64,000 bases of DNA from Emiliania huxleyi CCMP1516 (GCF_000372725.1 NW_005202113.1:389125-453124), one strand, 5' to 3'. Counted from the stretch's first letter, positions 8,588 through 18,520 are shown. Translations and numbers: made by a program. The notes: a model not told the origin generated them from the letters alone.

Positions 8588-10602
8588 ATGCTTTTCGGAC
8601 CGCTAGGGACAGGTGCCGTTGGTGTCGTGCTGCTCGCCGCCGCGCTCCACCTCTACACGAGAGTCTCCGCCGAGCTGCAGCGGCGGCGTGGCGGCGGCGG
8701 CGCACCCCAGCGACTCCCTTCTGTGGCAGAGGAGGAAGGCGAGGCGAGTGTGGCCAAGTCTGCGCCGCTCGAGTCCGAGTCCGCGGCCGACCCCTCGGCC
8801 GATCTCGAGCCACGTTGCGGCGTGCTGCTCACGGCGGCGCTTGGCGGCGCGGGCGCCTTGTACCTGCTTGCATTGGCGGGCGTCACCTCCGCAACAGCGG
8901 GCGGCACACTCGTCCATTACTCTCTCACCGCGTACCACCCTCGCCCGCCGCCGCCGCCGCCGCCGCCGCTGCCACCGCCGCCGCCGCCACCGCCGCCAGC
9001 CCCGCCGGTGCCGTCGCCACCACCGCCGTCGTCGCCTATGCCGTCGCCCCCGCCGCCCCCGACGGCGCCCCCGCCGTCGCCGCCACCGCCACCGCCGCCA
9101 CCGCCGCCGTCTGAGCCGCCGCCTTGGCGCGTCGCCAGCTTCTTCGTCGTCGGCGATTGGGGCTTCGACCCGGGCATGCACGTGTGGCGCGGCGCCGAGG
9201 CGGTCAAGCAGCGCTGCCAAGGCCTCATCGCGGAGCACATGCGGCGCGAGGCGGAGGAGCGCGGCGACGTGGCCTTCGTTGTCAACGTGGGCGACTCCTT
9301 CTACCCGAGCGGCGTGAGCAGCGTCGACGACCCGCAGTGGGAGACGCGGTGGGCGCAGCAGTACGCGCAGCTGCCTCGCCCGCGGAGAGGCGCCAACGCC
9401 GGCGAGGTTGTGCCGTGGTACAGCGTGTATGGCAGCCACAGCCTCTCGCAGCGCGACCTCGCGACTGATGAAGTAGTCATCGTGAGAGTGGTGAATCAGG
9501 CAACCACGACCTCTCGCAGCACGACCTCGACTGCGCGTGCCGCGCGGACGCGACGCGGTGCAACCAGGTGCGGGCGCACGGCGCGCAGCGCGGCGCGCCA
9601 AACATGAGCTGGTATATGCCCGACGTCTCCTACTTCGCGACGCCCGTGCGCGGCTCGCCGCTCGAGCTCGTGGCGCTCGGCTTCACAGCGCGGGGCCGAC
9701 GTGTGCAGGTAGCCGTCCCTGAGCCTCCCGGGAGCCCGCCCACAGGCGCTCGACTTCAACGCGGCCGACGCGTCCAAGCTCTGCACGTGGGTTGCCTGCG
9801 CCAAGGAGAGGTGCGACTCGTGGGACGAGCAGTTCGACGCCGCGCGCGGCTGCACGCAGGCGGGATGCGCCGCCAACCTCAGGCAGCGGGAGGCGGCGGC
9901 GGCGGCGCTGCTGCGCGCTCGCGTCGACGCGGCGGCGAGCGAGGGCCGCTCGCACCTGCTCGCCTTCTCTCACTACCCGGTCGACTACTTGCGCGGCCGG
10001 TGGAGCGCCGCCGGCGACGCGCTGCACGGCCGCTCCGGGACAGCCGCGAGACAGAAGCGTCTTCACGGCCACGCGGTGCGGATATAGGCGAGACGCTGGG
10101 CATGCTGCGCGACCGGCGCGTGGCGCTGGCGTACTTTGCAGGCCACCGTCACGGGACCGAGAACAACACTGGCCCGTTCTCGGAGCCGGCGCAAGCCTTC
10201 ACGCTCGGCGGCGGCGGCGGCTGGAGCTGCGACGGCGACCAGGGCTACCTCGTGGGCGAGGTGCTGTCGGACGGGTCGTGGGACAATTTGCGGCTCGTGC
10301 GGATGGAGCGGAGCGAGTGCTGCGGCCCGCCACGCTCCAAGGCGGCGTGGGACGCTGGCTGCCTCGCGCATTCGGACTGCGACCAGGCGCGGATGAATTG
10401 GGACTTCAACTCCTGCTGCGCGGCGTACGATTGCGAGCTCAACGGCAACTGCGGGGCGGCGGGGGGCGGCGGGGGCGGCGGGGGCGGCGGGGGCGGCTGC
10501 AGTGGCAACGGCATCGACCCGTGGGGCGGAGGCACATATGTGGACTGCTGCCCAGGGATGGTCAAGATGTTGGAGGGTGGCCAAGAGGTGTGCCGAGTGT
10601 AG
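8588..10602 (+). CDS. Membrane-anchored metallophosphoesterase (tartrate-resistant/purple acid phosphatase-like) with Pro-rich hinge
   Basis: Model: exons 8588-9431, 9500-9708, 9746-10028, 10088-10602 (616 residues). One hydrophobic segment lies at the start and another near residue 85-110. A poly-Pro/Ser hinge of about 65 residues follows, then the catalytic domain. All five metallophosphoesterase motifs are visible: GDWG (residue 189), GDSFYPSG, GNHD (282-285), SHYP and GHRHG. The GNHD motif appears only after removing intron 9432-9499, a GC-AG intron whose start copies the next exon. Intron 9709-9745 is only 37 nt. The third intron (10029-10087) is the least certain. The C-terminus is Cys/Gly-rich with a poly-Gly run. 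Likely an ectoenzyme of the cell surface or secretory pathway that hydrolyses phosphoesters; the substrate cannot be told. Confidence 0.82.
9432..9534 (+). repeat. Intron 9432-9499 flanked by a direct repeat
   Basis: The intron begins GCAGCCACAGCCTCTCGCAG and the following exon (from 9500) begins GCAACCACGACCTCTCGCAG. Similarity runs about 35 nt. The donor is GC and the acceptor is AATCAG. Confidence 0.85.
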
Positions 10603-11076
10603 TCGCTATTCGGTGTTCTCTCCTCTGGACACAGCGGGGTGTACTGTGTGTATGAGAGACAGACGAGAGTGCGGGTGCGTCATGCACAGAGGGTCGTGTA
10701 CTTGCGGTCGTGTGCGAGTGGCTATTATTCGGCTTTTTATGTGTCTCTTACCAACCAGAACCACGAGCAGAGACCAGAGTACGCATCTTACTGTTAAAGA
10801 TAGAAAGGGGTCAAAACCAAAAAGATGAGCGACCACGGTCCACGGTCCACGGTGGCCGCACCGTGGGGACCAGCGAGAGGAACAGAGGTCGCCCCCGCCC
10901 CCTAGCCCGCCCCCGGCCCGGCCGTGCCCCGACGCACACGGGCGACCTTCGCTTGGACGGCCCATAACTGAAGGAAAATGCCCAGCGCCAGACTGCTCAA
11001 CGTATCTGATGTACATGCACTCTCTCATCGCGTGTCTTTGTCCATATATCTGCGAGTCGTACCACGTAGGCTCTGC
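10603..11076. other. Intergenic, convergent 3' ends; no gene seen
   Basis: Lies between the 3' end of the phosphatase gene and the 3' end of the severin gene. It should hold both polyadenylation regions. Nothing else is recognised. Confidence 0.5.
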
Positions 11077-12279
11077 TTAGGAGATGACACAACCGCAGCC
11101 CTCGGCGGCCGGCTCGGCGGGTCCCAACAGAGCGGAGAAGGCCTTCTTCTCCTGGCCCTCCTTCAAGAGCGTGACTGGCAGCACCGACGGTCGCTTCCAC
11201 TTCTTGAGGTACAGCTGGGCGAGCATAAAGGCCGTCGTGCGGGCTTCCCTTGGCGCGTCCTTGCCGATCCAGCAAAAGCACTGGAAGCCGTCGTCGAGCA
11301 GCATCACGCGCGAGCTGTCAAGGCGCGAGGAGGGCGGTGCCTTGCCCCTCCACACGACGCGAAAGTGTGGCGTGTCTCCGTCGGCCGTCACCTTGAGCAG
11401 AAGCGGCTCGAATGCCTTGACGTCGCCGTCGCTCCCGCCGGCGGACTCGTCCTGGATGGAGATTCGGCTCACTCTGAGGCCCAAAAATCGCCGCTCGCCA
11501 GGCAGGTGCCGCCAAAAGCCGTGATTGGAGCACTCAGGGCTCGTGCCATCACCCTCGGGCGTGCCCTCATCGAGCACCTTTGTGTCTCGGTGCTTGTCCT
11601 GCTGGAGCAGCCGGCAGAGCTCAGAAGCCTTGGCTCTCTCGTGGGCGCTGGACTCCTTGCCGTTCCATTGGTAGATGCACTGCGGCGTGTCCATCACGTA
11701 GCAGTCCCCGGAGTTCATCACCGTTCTGCTGAGCTTAACCTGTCGCATGGCGACGTTGCCAGCCAAGCCCTTGATCCGCAGCAGCACGGGCTCGCGCTCT
11801 GCAGCATCGTCGACGTGCTTGAAGCCGGAAGCGGTGCCTCCGGCCAAGTAACGCAGTCCCTGTGGGAACAGCCTCGCGAAACGATCGCTCTCGCCGCCCT
11901 CGACCTCGCGATACTGCACTGCGCGGCCGCTCAGCTTGTCGTCAAGCTCCACCGTCTTGTAGGCCGCCGTACCGTATTCGTCTTGGGTCGATTCGCTGCC
12001 GATCCAAAAGTGCACGTCATGGTCAAGCTTCATCGAGGCTGGGTCCTTGAGGTATGTGCGCAGCACAATATACGAGTCGCCGCGGTGAAAGCGACCGTAC
12101 TTGTACTTGGGCCACGGCACAACCTTGAACTGCTCCATGCGCCAGACTTGTATTCCCGCGCTTTTCCCAACGTCGATCCATTGCGGCTCACCGTCGGCTG
12201 CGGCCGCCTTGCACTTCCTCTCGATCTCTGAGCCAAAGTTGGCCAGGTTTGTGTCCTGCCAGTCGAGCTGCTTCGGCAT
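11077..12279 (-). CDS. Severin/gelsolin-family actin-binding protein with C-terminal CaaX box
   Basis: A single frame of 400 residues starting MPKQLDWQDTNLANFG. It resembles Dictyostelium severin along its length: GIQVWRMEQFKVVPWPKYKYGRFH, GDSYIVLRTY, DVHFWIGSESTQDEYGTAAYKTVELDD (first gelsolin repeat), then LLRIKG..LNSGDCYVMDT-like (second) and a third repeat near residues 270-380. Length fits the three-repeat severin/CapG class. Such proteins sever or cap actin filaments in response to Ca2+. The last residues GCGCVIS end in CVIS, a good farnesylation motif with a second nearby Cys, so membrane attachment is predicted; this is unusual for the family. The frame is open upstream, but the homology begins at this ATG. 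Confidence 0.88.
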   Translation of the reverse strand: MPKQLDWQDTNLANFGSEIERKCKAAAADGEPQWIDVGKSAGIQVWRMEQFKVVPWPKYKYGRFHRGDSYIVLRTYLKDPASMKLDHDVHFWIGSESTQDEYGTAAYKTVELDDKLSGRAVQYREVEGGESDRFARLFPQGLRYLAGGTASGFKHVDDAAEREPVLLRIKGLAGNVAMRQVKLSRTVMNSGDCYVMDTPQCIYQWNGKESSAHERAKASELCRLLQQDKHRDTKVLDEGTPEGDGTSPECSNHGFWRHLPGERRFLGLRVSRISIQDESAGGSDGDVKAFEPLLLKVTADGDTPHFRVVWRGKAPPSSRLDSSRVMLLDDGFQCFCWIGKDAPREARTTAFMLAQLYLKKWKRPSVLPVTLLKEGQEKKAFSALLGPAEPAAEGCGCVIS

Positions 12280-12492
12280 CACCTCTCGGCCGGCGGCTTG
12301 CTTCAGCTGGGTCGCTTTTAGGCCTTTCAAAATAAGAAATGAAAGCAAATAAATAAACAAAGAGCTGGACAAATACCAAATTCCAAATCGCAAACATAGA
12401 AACCCAAACACAGGCGGCGACGTGGCATACGAGCTCATAGGAGAAGGAGGCGCACAACTTCCAAGGACGCACGAGCGAGCGAGACAGCAGCC
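12280..12492. promoter_or_regulatory. Short divergent intergenic region (candidate bidirectional promoter)
   Basis: 213 bp between the starts of the severin gene (minus) and the 12.5-kb gene (plus). It includes an A-rich tract (12330-12365) that stands out from the GC-rich surroundings. Promoter role is inferred from layout only. Confidence 0.4.
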
Positions 12493-13198
12493 ATGACGAT
12501 GATGATTCAGCGCGTGAACGCCAACTCGCCGGCACAGGCCGTGAAGAGCCGCGCACGCGGGCCGACGATTACGCAGCTGCGTGCCAAGCAGGCCGCTCTT
12601 GTGGCCGCATCCGAGCTCGCGGCTTCGAGTGATGCCGAGGCGAGTGTGGTAAGGCACTTGCCCGTTGACGAAGCCAAGCGGTGGGCAAGCGGCAAAGGCC
12701 GCAAAGTGGGCTTCGCAAAAGCACGTGCCACCTTCCGTGGCGGCGGCACGGGAATCGCGGCGACGGCGGCGAAGCACGACTCGCTCATCAAGAAGGCCCG
12801 CTGGCGCGGTACCGAGCAAATTGCCCGGGAGACTCCGGCGGGCTCTGTGTCCGTAGTGACGATGCCGCACCGCAAGGACTTCGCCTCCGACAAGGAGCAC
12901 CAAGTGAAGTTTAACCTGTGGCTGAAGGCGGACGGCTTCAAAGGCAAGGTGCGCAACGGGGCGGTGAGGGAGCCAGAGCACCTCTCCTCGCTCGGGCTCA
13001 CGCGTGTGTGGATCCATGTAGGAGCGGCAGCAGCGGGTGGCCGCGCAGTACGAGAAGCGCGTGCTGACCATGAACGCGTGGGGCCAAAAGCAGGGCTACC
13101 CGCCGTTCTGCGAGGTGGTGACCCAGGAGGACGGCTTGGCCAATCTGCAGCTCATTGTTGACAAGGTGCGCGGCAAGGAGGTGCCGCGAGTGCCGGCG
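12493..13198 (+). CDS. Unrecognised basic protein, 3' end cut by the inverted repeat
   Basis: Starts MTMMIQRVNANSP. The frame is Lys/Arg/Ala-rich (KARWRGTEQIA, FASDKEHQVKFNLWLKADGFKGKV) and I do not recognise it. Convincing coding sequence continues in another frame from 13029 (ERQQRVAAQYEKRVLTMNAW, then FCEVVTQEDGLANLQLIVDKV). The change of frame falls at 13013-13028, GTGTGGATCCATGTAG, which has intron-like ends but is only 16 nt, so an indel or an error is as likely. At 13199 the sequence changes abruptly into the inverted-repeat arm, antisense to another gene, so the original 3' end is probably lost. A pseudogene is possible. Confidence 0.5.
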
Positions 13199-13699
13199 TG
13201 CCCGCCACTCGACGCGAGCCTCCTCTTGCTCGGCGTCGTCGCGCTGGGCGACCGCATCGACCGCCCCAGTCAGCGCGCGTGCGACCGGCTGCTCCGCCTC
13301 CGCCGCCGGCGCGTCGGCCTCCGCCGTCTCGACCGCCTCGGTCTCCTCGACAGCAGGCTCAGACTTGCGGCCCGAGAGGTAGTCGACCACCTGGCCCAAG
13401 ATGGAGGACGACTTGACCGGCTCGGTCGGCGGAGGCACCTCGTCGGCCGCCTCGGCAGGCGCCTCCTCGGCTGCGCTGTCCTCGGCCGCGGCCTCTTCCT
13501 TGGGCTCCTCTGCAGCGGGCTCCTCCGCCTCGGGCGTCACGGTCGAGGGTGCAGCCGCCGCGTCGGCGGCGGGCGTCTCGGCGGGCGCGACGTCGGGCGT
13601 GGCGACGACGGCGGCGGTGTCGGCGGGAGCGCTGATCTGCTCCGGCTGCATCACCGGGTCGGCGATGTTGCTGGTCGACTTGGAGCTGCAGGCCCCCAT
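12998..13699 (-). pseudogene. Truncated copy of the MGACSSKS acylated-protein gene (left arm)
   Basis: The minus-strand frame starts MGACSSKSTSN and follows the intact gene at 17582-18520 closely as far as EEARVEWRA. There the arm ends at 13199 and the frame continues into unrelated sequence antisense to the 12.5-kb gene, stopping at 12998. The 5' part and promoter region are intact, so it may still be transcribed into a chimeric 233-residue product. The Ala/Glu/Pro repeat half and the C-terminus are missing. Confidence 0.8.
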
Positions 13700-14527
13700 G
13701 GTTCGCTTGCGTGTGTTGTGATCGGCTGACTTCCTTGGGTCGTGCGTCCTTGGGAACGTGGCAAGTTTGCCGGCCGCCGACAAGTTTTTTGGGCCCTGCT
13801 GGGGGTGGACTCCTTGAATCCCCCCCCCCCCCCCCCCTTTCCCAAGAGAAGGGGGAAACCCCGGCTGGTGTGCCCTGAGCCCCTGACCAGGCTGCCTCCT
13901 TCCTCCATCGTGCATCGACGCGAAACACTCGAAAACACAGATGCCACACAAATCACGTGTGGGAGAGAGCTTAAAAGGCTACACACGCGACACGGGCACG
14001 GCTCGCGCTAGCTCAATCGCTGCCCGAGAGAGTTCTTTTTATTTATCTCCTCCAACTCTTGCTTGAGGGGGTTTGTCGGGTTGCGAGAAATGAGTAATGA
14101 GTAATGAGTTATTATGAGAAGGTGCTATGCTTTTTTGGCATTTTGGGGTACAACCGGAGTCCGGAGTCCGGAGGGCGAGAGAGTTCACGGCATCGCTCAT
14201 GGAGATGTGCATCACACGTGGCGGCCGAAACAACCGCAATCCCGTAGAAATCGTCAAGACACTTGGACGACTGTGACATCCTCACCTCTCGCTCACCGCT
14301 CCAACTCTCGCAACCATGGGCAAGGGCAAAGGACAGAAGGTCATGGACTTCGACCTGGCGACCGCGATGACGAAGAAAGAGTGCGCTCGCCCGCCCGCCC
14401 GCGCGCCCCCTCGCGCGCCCGCCGAACGCTTCGGCGCCGAGCGCTGCTCTGCTACTCAGCCGCGCCCCCCCCCCCCGGCAGGAACCGCAAGCTGACCAAG
14501 ATGGAGTGCATGGTCAACTACCACCTC
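13199..14527. repeat. Inverted repeat, left arm
   Basis: Reverse complement of 16758-18082 with only scattered differences and a different C-run length. It contains the 5' part of the MGACSSKS gene (minus), the shared intergenic region, and exon 1, intron 1 and the first 46 nt of exon 2 of the MGKGKG gene (plus). Confidence 0.93.
13700..14315. promoter_or_regulatory. Shared divergent intergenic region, left copy
   Basis: Separates the truncated MGACSSKS copy (minus) from the intact MGKGKG gene (plus). The same 600 bp, inverted, lies at 16976-17581. It has a C-run (13826-13840), a direct repeat TCCGGAGTCCGGAG near 14160, and a lower-GC stretch at 14035-14115. Promoter role is inferred. Confidence 0.5.
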
Positions 14528-14743
14528 GCCCGCGTGCCCTTCTGGAACGGCAAGGAGTCGGTCGCGATGGCGAACGCCGAAAAGTGCGCTGCGCAGCCCC
14601 AATCCCGCTGTCTGCCCTGTGCCGGGCGCGGGCCGCGCGCGCGAGCTCATGCCCGCTCCCCCCCTGCCAGGACCCGTGAGATGATTGCCTCGCTCAAGAC
14701 CAAGGTGAAGAACCGCTGGGAGGAGCAGAACGGCATTTACTAG
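14316..14743 (+). CDS. Small basic protein MGKGKG, three exons (function unknown)
   Basis: Exons 14316-14380, 14482-14583 and 14671-14743 give 79 residues: MGKGKGQKVMDFDLATAMTK at the start, then KENRKLTKMECMVN, RVPFWNGKESVAMANAEK, and the C-terminus VKNRWEEQNGIY. Both introns are GT-AG, begin GTGCGCT and end in C-rich tracts. I do not recognise the family. The Lys-rich start and central Trp suggest a small RNA- or protein-binding factor, but that is a guess. The part up to exon 2 base 46 is duplicated in the right arm; the rest is unique. Confidence 0.72.
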
Positions 14744-15825
14744 TGGGAGATCCCCGCCAAGCGAGCGCGGCGCGCAGGGAGTCCGGAGAAGTCGCCGCGG
14801 GGCCTTTGGCCGCGCGGCGGCGCCCGTTCCTGCGTGCCGCACCTGGCGCTCGATCGTGACGGGCGTGTGGGGAGTCCGGAGAAGCCGCCGCGGGGTCTCG
14901 GCCTCGCGGTGGCGCCCGTTCCCGTGCGCTGGAAAGTCCGGGCATGTGCCCTTGCTTGTGCACCCTTCTGTTTGCATGTTATCGCGATGTCTCTGTGGAT
15001 ATGTGGCTGAGCCCGGGCCTTTAGGGAGGCCCCGTGGTGGTCGGAACGGCATGACGTGTACCAGCGAGGGGGGCGTGCGCAGTGTGCGATTGCGCGCTGT
15101 GTGCGGTAGCCTCTGAGCTCTGATGTGAGCTCTGTTTGACGGCTGGTTGTCTCAGTCCGGCGTTAGTTGAGATATCGTGTTGTATTGATCTTTGTATAGC
15201 ATTTTGTAACTTGTAGTGTCGCAGCGTCGAGCGTCCCCCATCAACCACACCGGCACGCAGCCTCGCACCTCGCAGCACGCAGGCACACCGGTCTGTGTGC
15301 TCTGAGAGCTCTGTAGCAGCTAGCACCACCAGCAACAGCTTGACCTTGTGCTTGTCGCTTGTGAGTTGTGTGTGTGGCTGTGGCTGTGCGCTGTGCGCTG
15401 TGCCGCACAGGCTGTGGGCCTGTATCTCGCCTGTGGGACTTCCCTCTCTTGGACGTTGGAGTCACCTGCCTGGCAACCCTGTCCTAGACCCTGTCTGCAC
15501 GTCTCGCGCGCGCGTGAACAGGGCTCCAGGCCCCAAATGACGTGTGAGTGTTAGAGTTGTTTGGTATTGCTAAAAATCTCTCTCTCTTGGAGATGGAGTG
15601 CAAACTTGGCAACTCACACAGCCCGCCCGGACCTACCTAACAGCAAGACGCACAAGCACAGACAGTCGAGAGACAGCCACCACAGTCAGAAGTTGGTAAC
15701 TCCCACCCAAGATAGACCCAAGAACACCTCGAACGAAAGCCCGCGCAGGCGCCGTGCGCAACATCCAGCACGCAGTGGCGGCGGCGGCGGCGGCGGCGGC
15801 GGCAGCCGTCGCCGCAGCCATTGCC
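14744..15825. other. Intergenic; second copy of the 34-nt dispersed repeat
   Basis: No gene seen. It contains a duplicated phrase around GGAGTCCGGAGAAG(T/C)CGCCGCGGGG (14778 and 14870), GT-rich stretches at 15360-15410, and the 34-nt repeat at 15550-15583, which lies 240 nt before the amidotransferase start. Confidence 0.5.
15550..15583 (+). repeat. 34-nt dispersed repeat, copy 2
   Basis: Identical over 34 nt to 7463-7496, same orientation. Confidence 0.85.
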
Positions 15826-16707
15826 ATGCGGCACGCTCTTCGCTGGTGGAAGAGGCCGCGCCTCGCGCTACTCAACCCGGTCGTCCCGACCTCGGCCTAC
15901 AGCCTGAGCGTAGCTAAGATGCTGCGTGAGCTCTGCGACGCGATTGATTGTCGCGTCGCCATCCACGAGGTTGACGTGGCGTCGTCGCCCTTTGACTCTG
16001 CCCTCATCGAGCACTTTGACGGCTTCATCATCCCGGGTTCGGTGGCGTCCGCCTACGACAAGGCGACTTACCCCTGGACGTCGCATCTGGAGGCCACCAT
16101 CCGCCGGCTGCATGCGCGGGGCCGACCGATGCTTGGTATCTGCTACGGCAGCAGCGCTCTGCCGCCGCGTGCTGTCGACCGGTCGTGAGATGGACGCGTG
16201 GGTTTTGATGAGATAGGGCATCAGATCATCTCGCAAGCGCTGGGCGGCCGCGTCGAGCACAACTCCGCTGGCCTGCAAGCGGCCCGCTGCGAGTTTGATG
16301 TGACGGCGCTCGGCGCTTCCCTCGGCTTGGGCAACGGTACGGCGGCGCTGCAATACCACCACAATGATTGTGTCACACGGCTTCCTCCGTGCGCCGCGAA
16401 CCTCGGCTGCAGCGCGAGCTGCCCGGCTCACGCCTCGGCACTGTTCGCCTCGCCCACCACCAGCCGAATGGCGGTGAGTCGCGGCGTTCCCGCCGACCCG
16501 CCGATCGGGATTACGCTGCAAGGCCACCCCGAATTCTCCACTCCCACCGGCGCCGCCATCCTCCTCGACATTCTGCACGGCGAGGAGGGCGGCGCCGAGC
16601 GCTACGGCGACTCTGCGCGTGATGCGGACGGGCGCACGGCGGCGCAGGCGCACAAGATCACGCGGGCGGTCATGGGTCTGCTCTGGCCAAAGGCATTTGC
16701 CGAGTGA
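15826..16707 (+). CDS. Class I glutamine amidotransferase (GMP-synthase-like GATase1)
   Basis: Exons 15826-16147 and 16217-16707 (270 residues). The joined sequence restores GICYGHQIISQALGG, with the nucleophile Cys106. The catalytic pair is visible as GHPEF (His211, Glu213), and the central ALQYHHNDCV..LP block is typical of GMP-synthase-like amidotransferases. No synthetase domain follows, so this is a stand-alone glutaminase-type enzyme or hydrolase. The intron (69 nt) is GC-AG and interrupts the motif right after the nucleophile elbow. The ATG follows an in-frame poly-Ala stretch without an earlier ATG. The gene sits in the spacer of the inverted repeat. Confidence 0.88.
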
Positions 16708-16757
16708 GGAACGAGCGCGCGCGGGCGGCGCACAGGCGGCGGCGGCGGCGGCGGCGG

Positions 16758-16975
16758 GAGGTGGGAGTTGACCATGCACTCCATCTTGGTCAGCTTGCGG
16801 TTCCTGCCGGGGGGGGGGGAGGGGCGCGCGGCTGAGTAGCAGAGCAGCGCTCGGCGCCGAAGCGTTCGGCGGGCGCGCGAGGGGGCGCGCGGGCGGGCGG
16901 GCGAGCGCACTCTTTCTTCGTCATCGCGGTCGCCAGGTCGAAGTCCATGACCTTCTATCCTTTGCCCTTGCCCAT
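16758..16975 (-). pseudogene. Broken 5' copy of the MGKGKG gene (right arm)
   Basis: Minus-strand copy of exon 1, intron 1 and the start of exon 2. Codon 7 is TAG (16955-16957) where the intact gene has CAG, and the copy ends in a GGC repeat after 46 nt of exon 2. It cannot make the full protein. Confidence 0.88.
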
Positions 16976-17581
16976 GGTTGCGAGAGTTGGAGCGGTGAGC
17001 GAGAGGTGAGGATGTCACAGTCGTCCAAGTGTCTTGACGATTTCTACGGGATTGCGGTTGTTTCGGCCGCCACGTGTGATGCACATCTCCATGAGCGATG
17101 CCGTGAACTCTCTCGCCCTCCGGACTCCGGACTCCGGTTGTACCCCAAAATGCCAAAAAAGCATAGCACCTTCCTCATAAGCGTAACTCATTACTCAATA
17201 CTCATTTCTCGCAACCCGACAAACCCCCTCAAGCAAGAGTTGGAGGAGATAAATAAAAAGAACTCTCTCGGGCAGCGATTGAGCTAGCGCGAGCCGTGCC
17301 CGTGTCGCGTGTGTAGCCTTTTAACATGCCTTTTAAGCTCTCTCTCCCACACGTGATTTGTGTGGCATCTGAGATCTGTGTTTCGCGTCGATGCACGATG
17401 GAGGAAGGAGGCAGCCTGGTCAGGGGCTCAGGGCTCTTGGGAAAGCGGGGGGGGGGGGGGGATGCAAGGAGTCCACACGCAGCAGGGCCGAAAAGACTTG
17501 TCGGCGGCCGGCAAACTTGCCACGTTCCCAAGGACGCACGACGCAAGGAAGTCAGCCGATCACAACAAACGCAAGCGAACC
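16976..17581. promoter_or_regulatory. Shared divergent intergenic region, right copy
   Basis: Inverted copy of 13700-14315. Here it precedes the intact MGACSSKS gene (plus) and the broken MGKGKG copy (minus). It has a G-run at 17449-17460. Confidence 0.5.
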
Positions 17582-18520
17582 ATGGGTGCCTGCAGCTCCA
17601 AGTCGACCAGCAACATCGCCGACCCGGTGATGCAGCCGGAGCAGATCAGCGCTCCCGCCGACACCGCCGCCGTCGTCGCCACGCCCGACGTCGCGCCCGC
17701 CGAGACGCCCGCCGCCGACGCGGCGGCTGCACCCTCGACCGTGACGCCCGAGGCGGAGGAGCCCGCTGCAGAGGAGCCCAAGGAAGAGGCCGCGGCCGAG
17801 GACAGCGCAGCCGAGGAGGCGCCTGCCGAGGCGGCCGACGAGGTGCCTCCGCCGACCGAGCCGGTCAAGTCGTCCTCCATCTTGGGCCAGGTGGTCGACT
17901 ACCTCTCGGGCCGCAAGTCTGAGCCTGCTGTCGAGGAGACCGAGGCGGTCGAGACGGCGGAGGCCGACGCGCCGGCGGCGGAGGCGGAGCAGCCGGTCGC
18001 ACGCGCGCTGACTGGGGCGGTCGATGCGGTCGCCCAGCGCGACGACGCCGAGCAAGAGGAGGCTCGCGTCGAGTGGCGGGCATACGCCCTGGCGGCGGGA
18101 GAGGCGGGCCTCGCTCGCGAGATGAGCGTCACGCCAGAGGAGCTTGCTGAGGTCGAGGCACGGCTCGCCTACAGCCACGCGGCCGCGGCGGCCGAGGCTG
18201 CCGAGGCTGCCGAGGTCGCGGCTCCGGAGCCTGCGGCCGAGGCTGCGCCTGAGGCTGCTCCAGAGGCTGCTCCAGAGGCGGCGCCCGAGGCGGCGGTCGA
18301 GGCGGCGCCCGCGGTCGCTCCCGAGGAGGAGGAGGGGCCACCGACGCTGATCCAGAAGCTGTCCAAGGCCTTCTCGAGCCTCCTGCCCGCCGCGCCAAAG
18401 TGCATGCCCTCCCGCCCCGCGCTTGATGAGGAGCCGGCCGACAGCGACACGCCGGCGCCTGCCGAGCCAGCTGCAGCGCAGTGGGGCACCAAGCGCATCA
18501 GCCAGCAGCACTGGAAGTAG
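17582..18520 (+). CDS. Dually acylated (myristoyl/palmitoyl) Ala/Glu/Pro-rich protein
   Basis: One exon, 312 residues. The start MGACSSKS fits N-myristoylation at Gly2 with palmitoylation at Cys4, so inner-membrane-face attachment is expected. The body is acidic and low complexity (AAAPS, EEPAAEEPKEE), with a PPPTEPVKSSSILGQVVDYLSG segment that could form a short amphipathic helix and a run of AAPE units near residues 215-240. It ends KRISQQHWK. No catalytic domain is visible. The first two thirds are duplicated in inverted orientation at 13199-13699. Confidence 0.78.
   Translation: MGACSSKSTSNIADPVMQPEQISAPADTAAVVATPDVAPAETPAADAAAAPSTVTPEAEEPAAEEPKEEAAAEDSAAEEAPAEAADEVPPPTEPVKSSSILGQVVDYLSGRKSEPAVEETEAVETAEADAPAAEAEQPVARALTGAVDAVAQRDDAEQEEARVEWRAYALAAGEAGLAREMSVTPEELAEVEARLAYSHAAAAAEAAEAAEVAAPEPAAEAAPEAAPEAAPEAAPEAAVEAAPAVAPEEEEGPPTLIQKLSKAFSSLLPAAPKCMPSRPALDEEPADSDTPAPAEPAAAQWGTKRISQQHWK

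Larger units (their letters stand above)
16758..18082. repeat. Inverted repeat, right arm
   Basis: Pairs with 13199-14527 in inverted orientation. The inner end lies in a GGC tract; the outer end falls inside the coding sequence of the intact MGACSSKS gene. Confidence 0.93.

Noticed and set aside
16148..16216. Direct repeat around the amidotransferase intron
   Set aside because: The intron is GC-AG and 69 nt, but its ends do not convincingly match the adjoining exons; not counted as duplicate-flanked.
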